In this document: in pieces, positions 1-9,810 of the stretch
Layout: each line of letters starts with the position of its first letter
Numbering within the stretch: position 1 is the stretch's first letter
Position numbers and translations under genes: made by a program
Notes under the pieces: model-generated
Database searches by the model: none
What the model was told of the DNA's origin: nothing
What the model saw: only the letters and a program-made list of their open reading frames with translations
Assembly: GCA_900469965.1 (NCBI GenBank)
Contig: UBZP01000024.1
Location: 1 to 64,000 of the forward strand
Direction of reading: 5' to 3'
Origin: Hyphomicrobiales bacterium
Lineage (GTDB): Bacteria; Pseudomonadota; Alphaproteobacteria; Rhizobiales; Rhizobiaceae
Length of the DNA stretch: 64,000 nucleotides

Positions 1-1180
1 CGGCACCTCGCTCTCCGGCGGCGCCATCCCGCAGGAGGACGCCGTCGTGCTCGGCCTCTCCAAGATGTCGCGCATCCTCGAGGTCGACTACGCCAATCGC
101 ACCTCCACGGTGCAGGCCGGCGTGACCAACCTGGCGATCTCCGATGCCGTCTCCGCCGACGGCTATTTCTACGCCCCCGACCCCAGTTCCCAGCTCGCCT
201 GCACCATCGGCGGCAACATCGGCATGAACTCGGGCGGCGCCCACTGTCTGAAATACGGTGTCACGACCAACAACCTTCTGGGCGTGAAGCTCGTGCTGGT
301 CGACGGCACGGTGATCGAACTCGGCGGCAAGGCGCTGGATGCGCCGGGGCTGGACCTGCTCGGCCTCGTCTGCGGCTCGGAAGGCCAGCTCGGCATCGTC
401 ACCGAGGCGACGGTCCGCCTGATCGCCAAGCCGGAGGGCGCACGACCGGTGCTGTTCGGATTCGACAGCTCCGAGGAGGCCGGCGCCTGCGTCGCCGACA
501 TCATCGCAGCCGGCATCATCCCGGTCGCGATCGAGTTCATGGACAAGCCGGCTATCACCATCTGCGAGGCGTTCGCGGGTGCGGGCTACCCGAGCGACGT
601 CGAGGCACTCCTGATCGTCGAGGTCGAGGGTTCCGAGGCCGAGATGGACGACATGCTGCGCGCGATCATCGAGATCGCCAGGCGCCACGGCGTCAAGGTG
701 GTCAAGGAGAGCCAGTCGGCCACCCAGGCGGCGCTGATCTGGAAGGGCCGCAAGTCCGCCTTCGGCGCCACCGGCCGGATCGCCGACTATATCTGCATGG
801 ACGGCACCGTGCCCTTGAGCCAGCTGCCGCATGTGCTGCGCGGCACCGCCGAGATCATCGCGCGCCACGGCCTGCGCGTCGCCAACGTCTTCCATGCCGG
901 CGACGGCAACATGCATCCGCTGATCCTCTTCAACGCCAACGATCCGGACGATGCCGCGCGCGCCGAAGAGGCGGGCAACGAGATCCTCAAGCTCTGCGTC
1001 GACGCCGGCGGCTGCCTGACCGGCGAACATGGCGTCGGCATCGAGAAGCGCGACCTGATGCGCCACCAGTATGCCGAGGCCGACCTCGCCCAGCAGATGG
1101 CCGTGCGCGCCGCCTTCGATCCGCAGTGGATCCTCAACCCGTCCAAGGTGTTCCCGCTGGAAGGGCGACCGGCCGCATGA
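1..1180 (+). CDS. glcD: Glycolate oxidase subunit GlcD (5' truncated by window edge)
   Basis: FAD-binding subunit that oxidises glycolate to glyoxylate with GlcE and GlcF at the membrane. The reading frame is open from base 2, so the true start lies before the window; the GTG at 47 is internal. The first visible residues (GTSLSGGAIP) match the FAD-binding PCMH region. GGNIGMNSGG follows, and the C-terminal oxidase domain shows HAGDGNMHP and GEHGVGIEKRD, both typical of GlcD and D-lactate dehydrogenases. The stop codon overlaps the glcE start by four bases (ATGA). Order and content with glcE and glcF make GlcD the best call over a stand-alone D-lactate dehydrogenase. Confidence 0.95.
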   Translation, partial: GTSLSGGAIPQEDAVVLGLSKMSRILEVDYANRTSTVQAGVTNLAISDAVSADGYFYAPDPSSQLACTIGGNIGMNSGGAHCLKYGVTTNNLLGVKLVLVDGTVIELGGKALDAPGLDLLGLVCGSEGQLGIVTEATVRLIAKPEGARPVLFGFDSSEEAGACVADIIAAGIIPVAIEFMDKPAITICEAFAGAGYPSDVEALLIVEVEGSEAEMDDMLRAIIEIARRHGVKVVKESQSATQAALIWKGRKSAFGATGRIADYICMDGTVPLSQLPHVLRGTAEIIARHGLRVANVFHAGDGNMHPLILFNANDPDDAARAEEAGNEILKLCVDAGGCLTGEHGVGIEKRDLMRHQYAEADLAQQMAVRAAFDPQWILNPSKVFPLEGRPAA

Positions 1181-2367
1181 GCGTCATCCATGATCCCCTC
1201 TCCGAAGAGGCGGCCGCACGGATCATCCTTGCCGCCGCGGCGGCCGGAAGCCCGCTGCAGATCCGCGGCGGCGGCACCCGCACGCTCGTGCCCGCCGGCG
1301 GCCGCGACTACCTGTCCTCGGCGAACCTCTCTGGAATCGTGGCCTACAACCCGGCCGAGATGACGATGACCGCCCGCTCCGGCACGCCGCTGGAGGAGAT
1401 CGCGGCGACCCTTGCGAGACATCGGCAGATGCTGTCCTTCGAACCGCCGGACCTGCGGGCCGTGCTCGGCACCGGCGGCATCCCGACGATCGGCGGCGTC
1501 TTCGCCACCAATGCCTCCGGTCCGCGCCGCTTCGTGGCGGGTGCCGCCCGCGACAGCCTGCTCGGCGTGCGCTTCGTCAACGGCGCCGGCGAGATCGTCA
1601 AGGCCGGCGGGCGGGTGATGAAGAACGTCACCGGCCTCGACCTGACCAAGCTCCTCGCCGGTTCGCGCGGCACGCTCGCCTTCCTGACCGAGGTGACGTT
1701 CCGGCTGCTGCCGGTCCCGGAGGATGCGGTGACGATCGTGGTTTCCGGTCTCAATGACGCCGAGGCCGTGGCCGCCATGGCGACGGCGATGTCGATGACG
1801 GTCGAGGTCTCGGGGGCCGCCCACCTGCCGGAAAGTGTGCGCGGCCGTTTCCTCGGCGGACGCCTGCCGGACGGATCGGCCACCGTGCTGCGCCTGGAGG
1901 GACTTGCGGCCTCGGTCGCCGTCCGCGCGGAAAAGCTGGGGTCGGCGATGGCGCCCTTCGGCGCGGTGTCCGTGCTCGATGCCGGGGCGACCCAGCAGCT
2001 CTGGCGCGAGATCCGCGATGTCCATCCCTTCGCCGACGGCACCGCCCGTCCGCTCTGGCGGGTCTCCGTCGCCCCGACCGTCGGCCACCAGCTCGTCGCC
2101 GGCCTGCGCCTGGAGACGGGCGTCGATGCCTATTACGACTGGCAGGGCGGCCTGGTCTGGCTGCGGATGGAGGCCGATCCCGAGGCCGAGCTCGTCCGGC
2201 GCTACATCAAGGCGCTGGGGGGAGGGCACGCGACGCTGATGCGCGCCTCGGCAGCGGCCCTGGCTTCCACGCCGATCCTGCAGCCGCAGGCCGAGGCGAT
2301 CGAAGCGCTGAGCCTGCGGATCAAGGAGAAGTTCGATCCGGCCGGGCTGTTCCCGGCGGGATGGTGA
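1177..2367 (+). CDS. glcE: Glycolate oxidase subunit GlcE
   Basis: Second FAD-binding subunit of glycolate oxidase, 396 residues, starting MSVIHDPLSEEAA. The ATG overlaps the glcD stop, which favours this start over one 17 codons upstream and implies translational coupling. The N-terminal half holds the PCMH FAD fold (RGGGTRTLVP near residue 29; GGVFATNASGPRR near residue 108). VMKNVTGLDLTKL near residue 148 is characteristic of GlcE. It is required with GlcD and GlcF for activity in E. coli. Nothing unusual is seen. Confidence 0.94.
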   Translation: MSVIHDPLSEEAAARIILAAAAAGSPLQIRGGGTRTLVPAGGRDYLSSANLSGIVAYNPAEMTMTARSGTPLEEIAATLARHRQMLSFEPPDLRAVLGTGGIPTIGGVFATNASGPRRFVAGAARDSLLGVRFVNGAGEIVKAGGRVMKNVTGLDLTKLLAGSRGTLAFLTEVTFRLLPVPEDAVTIVVSGLNDAEAVAAMATAMSMTVEVSGAAHLPESVRGRFLGGRLPDGSATVLRLEGLAASVAVRAEKLGSAMAPFGAVSVLDAGATQQLWREIRDVHPFADGTARPLWRVSVAPTVGHQLVAGLRLETGVDAYYDWQGGLVWLRMEADPEAELVRRYIKALGGGHATLMRASAAALASTPILQPQAEAIEALSLRIKEKFDPAGLFPAGW

Positions 2368-2485
2368 GGGCGATGACGATGGTCCGTTTGTTTTCTTCTT
2401 CGGTCGTGAGCCATGACCTCTCGCCAGGCGCCAAGCCGTGCCCGATCCGCTCCCGCAGCATGACACAGACAGAGGGTTCGGCCTG

Positions 2486-3784
2486 ATGCAGACCAATTTC
2501 ACCGCCGAACAGCTCTCCGATCCGCATGTGGCGACGTCGGAGAAGATCCTGCGCAAATGCGTCCACTGCGGATTCTGCACGGCCACCTGTCCGACCTATG
2601 TCACCCTCGGCAACGAGCTCGACAGTCCACGCGGGCGGATCTACCTGATCAAGGACATGCTGGAGAACGGCCGCCCGGCCGACGAACAGGTGGTCACCCA
2701 CATCGACCGCTGCCTCTCATGCCTCGCCTGCACCACCACCTGTCCGTCCGGCGTCGACTACATGCACCTCGTCGACCATGCGCGCATGCACATCGAGAAC
2801 ACCTACCGCCGGCCGTTCCGCGAACGGCTGTTCCGCAACCTGCTCGCCGCCGTCCTGCCCCATCCCGGCCGTTTCCGGCTGGCGCTGCACGCGGCCACCC
2901 TCGGCCGGCCGTTTTCGGGCCTCCTGAGGCGGATGAGGGGGCTCGAGCCCCTGGGCGCCATGCTGGACCTCGCGCCGCGCCGCGTGCCGAAGCCGTCGCC
3001 GGCGGCGCGTCCGGCCACGCATCCGGCGGCCGGCACGAGGCGGGCGCGTGTCGCGATCCTGACCGGCTGCGCCCAGCCGGTGCTGAAGCCGGAGATCAAC
3101 GAGGCGACGATCAGGCTCCTGACCCGCCTCGGCGTCGAGGTGGTGGCGCCGGCCGGCGAGGTCTGCTGCGGCTCGCTGGTCCATCACATGGGTCGCGAGG
3201 CGCAGGCGCTGGAGGCCGCCCGCCGCAACGTCGACGTCTGGCTGCGCGAGATCGAGAACGGCGGGCTCGACGCCGTCATCATCACCGCCTCCGGCTGCGG
3301 CACGACCATCAAGGACTACGGCTTCATGCTGCGCCTAGATCCGGCCTATGCGGACAAGGCGGCAAGGGTTTCGGCGCTGGCCAAGGATGTCACGGAATAT
3401 CTCGCGACCCTCGACCTGCCGCAGCAGGAGATGAAGCGGGTCACCGTCACCTATCATTCCGCCTGTTCGATGCAGCACGGCCAGAAGATCACCATGCTGC
3501 CGAAGACGCTCCTGAAGACCGCCGGCTTCACCGTCCGCGACCCCGCCGAGGGTCATCTCTGCTGCGGCTCCGCCGGCACCTACAACATCCTGCAGCCGGA
3601 GATTTCCGAGAAGCTGAAGGCGCGCAAGGTGAAGAACCTCGAGGCCACGAAGCCCGACGTCATCGCTACCGGCAACATCGGCTGCATCACCCAGATCGCC
3701 ACCGGGACGGACGTGCCCATCCTGCACACGATCGAGTTGCTCGACTGGGCCTATGGCGGGGAAAAGCCGGCGCTGCTCGGGTAA
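2486..3784 (+). CDS. glcF: Glycolate oxidase iron-sulfur subunit GlcF
   Basis: Iron-sulfur subunit that passes electrons from the GlcD/GlcE flavins to the quinone pool. Two 4Fe-4S motifs are visible: C25-x2-C28-x2-C31-x3-C35-P and C76-x2-C79-x2-C82-x3-C86-P. Two CCG domains follow (LTGCAQPVLKPE...EVCCGS and HSACSMQHG...HLCCGS), as in heterodisulfide-reductase-type proteins. I chose the ATG giving MQTNFTAEQL (432 residues); an in-frame upstream start would add 16 residues not typical of the family. It lies 118 bases after glcE in the same orientation. Confidence 0.94.
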   Translation: MQTNFTAEQLSDPHVATSEKILRKCVHCGFCTATCPTYVTLGNELDSPRGRIYLIKDMLENGRPADEQVVTHIDRCLSCLACTTTCPSGVDYMHLVDHARMHIENTYRRPFRERLFRNLLAAVLPHPGRFRLALHAATLGRPFSGLLRRMRGLEPLGAMLDLAPRRVPKPSPAARPATHPAAGTRRARVAILTGCAQPVLKPEINEATIRLLTRLGVEVVAPAGEVCCGSLVHHMGREAQALEAARRNVDVWLREIENGGLDAVIITASGCGTTIKDYGFMLRLDPAYADKAARVSALAKDVTEYLATLDLPQQEMKRVTVTYHSACSMQHGQKITMLPKTLLKTAGFTVRDPAEGHLCCGSAGTYNILQPEISEKLKARKVKNLEATKPDVIATGNIGCITQIATGTDVPILHTIELLDWAYGGEKPALLG

Positions 3785-3882
3785 CGGCTGCGAGATCCTA
3801 CGGCGGCCCCGGGGTTCCCTGCAAGGCACATTACCGGCTAGAGCACGCAGCCCTCAATCGGCCTTGCCGTGCAACGCCGGGA

Positions 3883-4218
3883 CTATCGTCCCTGGAAGAT
3901 CTTGATCAGCTTGGGGGTGAACTTGCCCTTTTTGATATCGACGGCATCGGCGTAGGTGAGACGGCCGGATCGCATGGCTTCGACGGCCCTTTTGCACGCG
4001 AGCTGGGCCGCGTTCTTTTCCGAACTGTCGATGACGATCGCGGCTGCGCGTCTCTCGCTCGTGGAAAAGCCCCTCACGCATTCACTGACCGCGTATTGCC
4101 GGGCCTGAGCGCTGCCCTGCAGGGTTACGACGATGGCTTCGTACTCCTGCTCCGTGGGCACACAGCCCGCGAGAACTCCGAAGGAGAGCATAAGGGTGAG
4201 GATGCGGACTCGATTCAT
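3883..4218 (-). CDS. Small predicted lipoprotein of unknown function
   Basis: A 111-residue protein with a type II signal peptide: MNRVRIL, a hydrophobic stretch, then the lipobox L16-A-G-C19. The mature part is charged and mostly helical, with two further cysteines (in SECVRGF and LACKRAV) that could form a disulfide. The start is set by a GGAG about nine bases upstream of ATG 4218; an in-frame start six codons earlier would push the signal sequence away from the N terminus. I do not recognise a named family. It faces glcF tail to tail and reads away from the MarC gene. Confidence 0.7.
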   Translation of the reverse strand: MNRVRILTLMLSFGVLAGCVPTEQEYEAIVVTLQGSAQARQYAVSECVRGFSTSERRAAAIVIDSSEKNAAQLACKRAVEAMRSGRLTYADAVDIKKGKFTPKLIKIFQGR

Positions 4219-4346
4219 GGCTATCTCCGATTGCACGGATCGTCCGTATCAACGGCAGGGCCGGTTTGCAATCAGCGGTGGCATGACTCCATAGATATAT
4301 TTCAGAGCAGTCTGCCTTGCGGGCACACCGCCGGATGCCCCGCCGG

Positions 4347-4976
4347 TCAGATGACGAAGGCCGCGCGGGTGCCGTCGACGACGAACTGCACGGCAAGGGC
4401 TGCAAGGATGACGCCCAGCAGCCGGGTCAGGATCGCCCGTCCGGTGACGCCGAGATAGCGGTCGATCCGCTCGGCGATGTAGAGGGTCACGAAGACGGCG
4501 GCGACCGAGAGCGCGATCACGGCGATCAGCGCCGTCCGGCCGATCGGCGACGACATCGATCCGGCGAGAAGGATCGTCGCCGAGATCGCGCCGGGACCGG
4601 CGATCAGCGGCAGCGCCAGCGGGAAGACGGCGATGTTGCGGATGTGATCCTTGGTGATCGCCACCTCCGAGGTCTTCTCCTTGCGCTCCTGCCGGCGCTC
4701 GAACACCATCTCGAAGGCGATGAAGAACAGGAGCAGGCCGCCGGCGATGCGGAAGGCGGCGATCGAAATCCCGAGCAGGCCAAGCACGCCGGCGCCGAAC
4801 AGCGCGAAGGTCGCAAGGATGGCGAAGGCGATGATAGAGCCGCGCAGGGCGACCTGCGTGCGCTCGGAGCGGTTCATGCCGACCGTCAGGCCGAGAAAGA
4901 TCGGTGCGAGTCCCGGCGGATCGAGCGTCACCAGCAGCGTCGCCACCGCGTGGACGACCAGATTCCAATCGTACAT
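4347..4976 (-). CDS. MarC family integral membrane protein
   Basis: A 209-residue polytopic inner-membrane protein with about six hydrophobic helices. DPPGLAPIFLGLT near residue 22 and the second-half FPLALPLIAGPGAIS match the internally repeated MarC/YchE family. The molecular function of the family is unsettled; the name comes from the E. coli mar locus, but MarC is not itself a multidrug exporter. ATG 4976 (MYDWNLVV) is preferred over an upstream start that would add 18 hydrophilic residues. It is divergent from gyrA, with a 239-base gap. Confidence 0.88.
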   Translation of the reverse strand: MYDWNLVVHAVATLLVTLDPPGLAPIFLGLTVGMNRSERTQVALRGSIIAFAILATFALFGAGVLGLLGISIAAFRIAGGLLLFFIAFEMVFERRQERKEKTSEVAITKDHIRNIAVFPLALPLIAGPGAISATILLAGSMSSPIGRTALIAVIALSVAAVFVTLYIAERIDRYLGVTGRAILTRLLGVILAALAVQFVVDGTRAAFVI

Positions 4977-5148
4977 CCGGCCATCCCCCGTGCCGTTTGA
5001 CTGCGTTCTTGCGACGCGTTTTCGCGCCATTGTTAGGGGATTGCCGTGGGGAAGGGAAGGGCGGGTGGCAGACGCCGTCCACAGGCGCCATCAAATTGCG
5101 GCAATTGGCGGATTTCTGGCAAAAGGCTGTTCAAAACCTCCCGCAAAA

Positions 5149-5178
5149 TTGGCGCAGTTCAAGCCGTTAGGCTATAAA
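5149..5178 (+). promoter_or_regulatory. Possible sigma-70-type promoter of gyrA
   Basis: TTGGCG at 5149-5154 and TATAAA at 5173-5178 are separated by 18 bases, 38 bases before the gyrA start codon. The area is AT-rich compared with its surroundings. This is a pattern match only; no transcription start is known. Confidence 0.35.
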
Positions 5179-5215
5179 TTCCGCGACTGATTCCGAACAA
5201 AGATCGTGACAGACA

Positions 5216-8023
5216 TTGACAGAGCAAACCACTCCCGGCGGCAAGAACCCTCCCGGCATTGAGCCGATCTCCATCATCGAGGAAATGCAGCGGTCCTATC
5301 TCGACTACGCGATGAGCGTGATCGTGAGCCGCGCGCTGCCCGATGTGCGCGACGGCATGAAGCCGGTCCACCGGCGCATCCTCTTCAGCATGGGCGAGAT
5401 GGGGATCGACTGGAACAAGAAGTACGTCAAGTGCGCGCGCGTGACCGGCGACGTGATGGGTAAGTATCATCCGCACGGCGATGCCGCGATCTATGACGCG
5501 CTGGCGCGCCTGGCGCAGGACTGGTCGCTGCGGCTGCCCCTGATCGACGGCCAGGGCAATTTCGGCTCCGTCGACGGCGACCCTCCGGCTGCCCAGCGCT
5601 ACACCGAGTGCCGCCTGCAGAAGGCCGCGCATTCGCTGCTGGACGACCTCGACAAGGAGACGGTCAACTTCCGCGACAACTACGACGGCACCCTGCAGGA
5701 GCCGACGGTGCTGCCGGCGAAGTTCCCGAACCTGCTCGTCAACGGTGCGGGCGGCATCGCCGTCGGCATGGCGACGAACATCCCGCCGCACAATCTTTCC
5801 GAAGTGATCAACGGCTGCGTCGCGCTGATCGACAATCCGGCGATCGAGCTGCCGGACCTGATGCAGATCATCCCGGGTCCGGATTTCCCGACCGGCGCCA
5901 TGATCCTCGGTCGCGCCGGCATCCGCCAGGCCTATGAGACCGGCCGCGGTTCGGTCATCATGCGCGGCGTCGCCCGCGTCGAACCGATGCGCGGCGACCG
6001 CGAGCAGATCATCATCACCGAGATCCCCTACCAGGTGAACAAGGCGACGATGATCGAGAAGATGGCCGAGCTCGTGCGCGAGAAGCGCATCGAGGGCATC
6101 TCCGACCTGCGCGACGAATCCGACCGCGAGGGCTACCGCGTCGTGATCGAGCTGAAGCGCGACGCCAATGCCGACGTGATCCTGAACCAGCTCTATCGCT
6201 ACACGCCGCTGCAGACCTCCTTCGGCTGCAACATGGTGGCGCTGAACGGCGGCAAGCCGGAACAGCTGTCGCTGCTCGACATGCTGCGCGCCTTCGTCGC
6301 CTTCCGCGAGGAGGTCGTCTCCCGCCGCACCAAGTACCTGCTGCGCAAGGCGCGCGAGCGGGCGCACGTGCTGGTGGGCCTTGCGATCGCGGTTGCCAAC
6401 ATCGACGAGGTGATCAACCTCATCCGCCGCGCGCCCGACCCGCAGACCGCGCGCGAGCAGCTGATGGAGCGCCGCTGGCCGGCCAAGGACGTCGACGCGC
6501 TGATCCGCCTGATCGACGACCCGCGCCACCGTATCAACGAAGACGGGACCTACAACCTCTCCGAAGAGCAGGCGCGCGCCATCCTCGAGCTCCGTCTGGC
6601 CCGCCTCACCGCGCTCGGCCGCGACGAGATCGACGAGGAACTGAACAAGATCGGCGAGGAGATCCGCGACTATCTCGACATCCTCGGCTCGCGCCTGCGC
6701 ATCCAGGCGATCGTCAAGGACGAGATGATCGCGATCCGCGACGAGTTCGGCACGCCGCGCCGCACCGAGATCGCCGACTTCGGCCCGGACATGGACGACG
6801 AGGACCTGATCGCCCGCGAGGACATGGTCGTCACCGTCTCGCATGCCGGCTACGTCAAGCGGGTGCCGCTTGCGACCTATCGCGCCCAGCGCCGCGGCGG
6901 CAAGGGCCGCTCGGGCATGGCGACGCGCGACGAGGATTTCGTCACGCGCCTGTTCGTGGCCAACACGCACACGCCGGTGCTGTTCTTCTCCTCGCGCGGC
7001 ATCGTCTACAAGGAGAAAGTCTGGCGCCTGCCGATCGGCACGCCGCAGTCTAAGGGCAAGGCGCTGATCAACATGCTGCCGATCGAGCCCGGCGAGCGGA
7101 TCACCACGATCATGCCGCTGCCCGAGGACGAGAGCACCTGGGAGAACCTCGACGTGATGTTCTCCACCACGCGCGGCACGGTCCGGCGCAACAAGCTTTC
7201 GGACTTCGTCCAGGTCAACCGCAACGGTAAGATCGCGATGAAGCTCGAGGACGAGGGCGACGAGATCCTCTCGGTGGAGACCTGCACCGACCAGGACGAC
7301 GTGCTCCTGACGACGGCGCTGGGCCAGTGCATCCGCTTCCCGGTCGACGACGTCCGCGTCTTTGCCGGCCGCAACTCGGTCGGCGTGCGCGGCATCTCGA
7401 TGGGGCAGGGCGACCGCATTATCTCGATGACGATCGTCAGCCACGTGGACGCGGAGCCCTGGGAACGCGCGGCCTACCTGAAGCGGTCCGCAGCCGAGCG
7501 CCGCGCCGCCGGCGGCGAGGTCGAGGAGATCGCGCTGGTGGGCGAGGAGGTCACCGAGGAAGGGCAGCTTTCCGACGAGCGCTACGAGGAACTGAAGGCA
7601 CGCGAGCAGTTCGTGCTGACGGTCTCGGAGAAGGGCTTCGGCAAGCGGTCGTCCTCCTACGACTTCCGCACCTCCGGCCGCGGCGGCAAGGGTATCCGTG
7701 CCACCGACACGGCCAAGACCGCCGAGATCGGCGAGCTCGTCGCAGCCTTCCCCGTCAACGACGGCGACCAGCTGATGCTGGTTTCGGACGGCGGGCAGCT
7801 GATCCGCGTGCCGGTCAACGGCATCCGCATCGCCAGCCGCGCGACGAAGGGCGTCACCATCTTCTCGACCGCCAAGGACGAGAAGGTCGTCTCCGTCGAG
7901 CGCATCAGCGAGCCGGACGGCGAAGACGAGATCGACGGCAACGGCGAGGGCAATGGCGACGAGGGGGCAGAACCCAGTGAGGGGAACGCCCCGCCGGCGG
8001 CAGAGGGCGAGGCGACCGAATAG
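5216..8023 (+). CDS. gyrA: DNA gyrase subunit A
   Basis: Breakage-reunion subunit of DNA gyrase (with GyrB), introducing negative supercoils, 935 residues. The active-site tyrosine is Tyr129 in [11 protein letters not shown]. The GyrA box QRRGGKG at residues 558-564 identifies gyrase rather than topoisomerase IV ParC. The start is a TTG (TTG-ACA-GAG-CAA); no in-frame ATG lies before residue 24, inside conserved sequence. The C-terminal domain carries a charged Glu-rich insertion (around residues 750-790) between pinwheel blades, and the protein ends in an acidic Gly/Glu-rich tail. The residue equivalent to E. coli Ser83 is Ala90 in the quinolone-determining region. A strong terminator follows. 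Confidence 0.98.
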   Translation: MTEQTTPGGKNPPGIEPISIIEEMQRSYLDYAMSVIVSRALPDVRDGMKPVHRRILFSMGEMGIDWNKKYVKCARVTGDVMGKYHPHGDAAIYDALARLAQDWSLRLPLIDGQGNFGSVDGDPPAAQRYTECRLQKAAHSLLDDLDKETVNFRDNYDGTLQEPTVLPAKFPNLLVNGAGGIAVGMATNIPPHNLSEVINGCVALIDNPAIELPDLMQIIPGPDFPTGAMILGRAGIRQAYETGRGSVIMRGVARVEPMRGDREQIIITEIPYQVNKATMIEKMAELVREKRIEGISDLRDESDREGYRVVIELKRDANADVILNQLYRYTPLQTSFGCNMVALNGGKPEQLSLLDMLRAFVAFREEVVSRRTKYLLRKARERAHVLVGLAIAVANIDEVINLIRRAPDPQTAREQLMERRWPAKDVDALIRLIDDPRHRINEDGTYNLSEEQARAILELRLARLTALGRDEIDEELNKIGEEIRDYLDILGSRLRIQAIVKDEMIAIRDEFGTPRRTEIADFGPDMDDEDLIAREDMVVTVSHAGYVKRVPLATYRAQRRGGKGRSGMATRDEDFVTRLFVANTHTPVLFFSSRGIVYKEKVWRLPIGTPQSKGKALINMLPIEPGERITTIMPLPEDESTWENLDVMFSTTRGTVRRNKLSDFVQVNRNGKIAMKLEDEGDEILSVETCTDQDDVLLTTALGQCIRFPVDDVRVFAGRNSVGVRGISMGQGDRIISMTIVSHVDAEPWERAAYLKRSAAERRAAGGEVEEIALVGEEVTEEGQLSDERYEELKAREQFVLTVSEKGFGKRSSSYDFRTSGRGGKGIRATDTAKTAEIGELVAAFPVNDGDQLMLVSDGGQLIRVPVNGIRIASRATKGVTIFSTAKDEKVVSVERISEPDGEDEIDGNGEGNGDEGAEPSEGNAPPAAEGEATE

Positions 8024-8064
8024 GCTCGGTCACCGCCTGCCTTGAAAAGTCTGCGAACAACAGA

Positions 8065-8096
8065 GAAGGGCCGACGCATCAGCGTCGGCCCTTCTT
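8065..8096 (+). terminator. Intrinsic terminator after gyrA
   Basis: A perfect 13-bp stem (8065-8077 with 8082-8094), four-base loop ATCA, starting 42 bases after the gyrA stop and followed by a short T-containing run. Confidence 0.85.
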
Positions 8097-8202
8097 CATG
8101 CAGGTCGCTCGAGGGGAAGGAGCGCCTGCGAGGACGGCGGCAAGGGGATGTGCGGCAGGGACGGATTCCGGTGTTGCCTTCGGTCCGGTCCGGCCCTGCG
8201 CG

Positions 8203-8343
8203 TTACACGTCGAAGCCGCCTGCTTTCCGTCGCATCGCCTTGATCGCGATCCGTTCCTGGCGCAGCGCCTGGATGGTCCGCGAGAAGTCGATGGTGAAGA
8301 TCGTGCTGATCAGGATGGCGAAGAACATCATCAGGGCCGTCAT
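8203..8343 (-). CDS. Small single-span membrane protein, 46 residues (second of a coupled pair)
   Basis: Begins MTALMMFFAILIST, one hydrophobic segment (about residues 3-18), then a basic tail with many Arg and Lys ending AGGFDV. That is an N-out or N-in single-pass layout typical of bacterial micro-membrane proteins. GGAGG lies seven bases before ATG 8343. Its ATG shares one base with the TGA of the preceding small gene (TGATG), so the two are probably translated in a coupled way. No function can be assigned. It lies between the gyrA terminator and coaD, transcribed against both. Confidence 0.6.
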   Translation of the reverse strand: MTALMMFFAILISTIFTIDFSRTIQALRQERIAIKAMRRKAGGFDV

Positions 8344-8471
8344 CACCAGGCCTCCTGCCGGGTACGCCGGCTTTCCGGCATGGCGGCATCGCGTGCCTCG
8401 CGGCGCGTGGCGCGCATGCTGGCGGTGGTCAGAATGACGAACATCGTCATGCAGAGGACTGCGAGTGCCAT
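8343..8471 (-). CDS. Small single-span membrane protein, 42 residues (first of a coupled pair)
   Basis: Begins MALAVLCMTMFVILTT, a hydrophobic segment over about residues 1-17, followed by a strongly charged Arg/Glu tail (MRATRREARDA...). A purine-rich GGAGAAGGAAAA sits just upstream of ATG 8471 and is a convincing ribosome binding site. The stop overlaps the start of the next small gene by one base. The shared architecture (short N-terminal membrane helix plus charged tail) suggests the two work together. I do not recognise the family. Confidence 0.6.
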   Translation of the reverse strand: MALAVLCMTMFVILTTASMRATRREARDAAMPESRRTRQEAW

Positions 8472-8697
8472 GGTGCTTTTCCTTCTCCGGGTCGGAAATG
8501 CTTTCCCGTGTTCAACTTGCCGGCAAAACGCGATGGCTTCGAGATTTGTTCCCGCCGACAACGGCGCGTAACCGGGGTTGGTGTCGAGGGGACCAAAGAT
8601 TTGCCGGGGACATGCCGCGGTGACGCCGGTCTCATCCCTGCTTCCGGCTTGCCTAATGCGCGGCCCCGTGACACAACGCGGCAAACGGGAAAACGCC

Positions 8698-9192
8698 ATG
8701 GCCGTCGCCTTCTATCCGGGGTCCTTCGACCCGATCACCAACGGGCACCTCGACGTGCTGGTCCAGGCGCTGAACATCGCGCCGAAGGTCATCGTCGCGA
8801 TCGGCATACATCCCGGCAAGACCCCGCTGTTTTCCTTCGACGAGCGCGCCGAACTGATCCGGCAGTCGGTCGGCGAGGCGATGCCTTCGCGCGCCGGCGA
8901 CGTCACCGTCGTCTCGTTCGATCGGCTGGTGGTCGACGCGGCCCGCACGCATGGGGCGCGCCTACTGATCCGCGGACTGCGCGACGGCACCGACCTTGAC
9001 TACGAGATGCAGATGGCGGGCATGAACCAGCAGATGGCGCCCGACGTCCAGACGGTTTTCCTGCCTGCGGGGGTTGCATCGCGACCCATAACCGCCACAT
9101 TGGTCCGTCAGATCGCGGGGATGGGCGGTGACGTCAGCGCCTTCGTCCCCAGGGCCGTCGATGCGGCGTTGAAGGCCCGCAGACGCGCCTGA
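8698..9192 (+). CDS. coaD: Phosphopantetheine adenylyltransferase
   Basis: Transfers AMP from ATP to 4'-phosphopantetheine to give dephospho-CoA, the penultimate step of CoA synthesis. The 164-residue length is normal for bacterial CoaD. The nucleotidyltransferase signature [13 protein letters not shown] lies at residues 5-17. [19 protein letters not shown] is the conserved central segment. The usual ISST(L)VR motif reads ITATLVRQI here. ATG 8698 is chosen because the family starts immediately before the FYPGSFDP strand; an upstream in-frame GTG would add 40 unrelated residues. It probably leads the coaD-ppiA-ppiB group. Confidence 0.96.
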   Translation: MAVAFYPGSFDPITNGHLDVLVQALNIAPKVIVAIGIHPGKTPLFSFDERAELIRQSVGEAMPSRAGDVTVVSFDRLVVDAARTHGARLLIRGLRDGTDLDYEMQMAGMNQQMAPDVQTVFLPAGVASRPITATLVRQIAGMGGDVSAFVPRAVDAALKARRRA

Positions 9193-9216
9193 TCCCTTCA
9201 ACAAAACGGAGTGACC

Positions 9217-9786
9217 ATGAAACTCTTCAAGTACGCCCTTGCCGGCGCTCTCCTTCTTGCCGGCGCCAGCGGCAGCGCCTGGGCCCAGGCGAAGGAATAT
9301 CTGACGATCCAGCTCAAGGATGGTCCGGTCGTCATCGAGTTGCGCCCGGATGTCGCGCCGAAGCACGTCGAGCGCATCAAGGCGCTGGCCGAGAAGGGCG
9401 AATACGACAACGTCGCCTTCCACCGCGTCATCGATGGTTTCATGGCCCAGACCGGCGACGTCCAGTACGGCGACATGGAAAACGGCTTCAACCCGAGCGC
9501 CGCCGGCACTGGCGGCTCCTCCGAGCCGGATCTGCCGGCGGAGTTCTCCGACGTGCCATTCCAGCGCGGCACGGTCGGCATGGCCCGGGCGCAGAATCCC
9601 GATTCCGCCAATTCGCAGTTCTTCATCATGTTTGGGCCGGGCGAGTTCCTGAACGGCCAGTACACGGTCGTCGGCCAGGTGGTCGAGGGCATGGAGAACG
9701 TCGACAAGATCAAGCGCGGTGACGAGGCCAACAACGGTTCCGTCACCGACCCCGACCGGATGATCAAGGTCACCGTCGGAAAATAA
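9217..9786 (+). CDS. ppiA: Periplasmic cyclophilin-type peptidyl-prolyl isomerase
   Basis: A 189-residue protein that isomerises X-Pro bonds in the cell envelope. MKLFKYALAGALLLAGASGSAWAQA is a clear cleavable signal peptide. The cyclophilin core follows: FHRVIDGFMAQTGD, then GTVGMARAQNPDSANSQFFI, with the catalytic Arg in FHRV and the substrate-pocket QFFI. ATG 9217 has GGAG six bases upstream; a GTG two codons earlier is in frame but worse placed. It is followed 24 bases later by a cytosolic paralogue. Confidence 0.93.
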   Translation: MKLFKYALAGALLLAGASGSAWAQAKEYLTIQLKDGPVVIELRPDVAPKHVERIKALAEKGEYDNVAFHRVIDGFMAQTGDVQYGDMENGFNPSAAGTGGSSEPDLPAEFSDVPFQRGTVGMARAQNPDSANSQFFIMFGPGEFLNGQYTVVGQVVEGMENVDKIKRGDEANNGSVTDPDRMIKVTVGK

Positions 9787-9810
9787 GCCTGAGAAACAAG
9801 GAGAAAGACC

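Noticed and set aside
787-2586. 599-residue minus-strand frame over glcD/glcE
   Set aside because: Antisense to clear glycolate oxidase genes, no domain.
5159-7444. 761-residue open frame antisense to gyrA
   Set aside because: Sequence is His/Asp/Arg/Ala-rich as expected for the reverse of a GC-rich gene; no domain or ribosome site. gyrA is certain.
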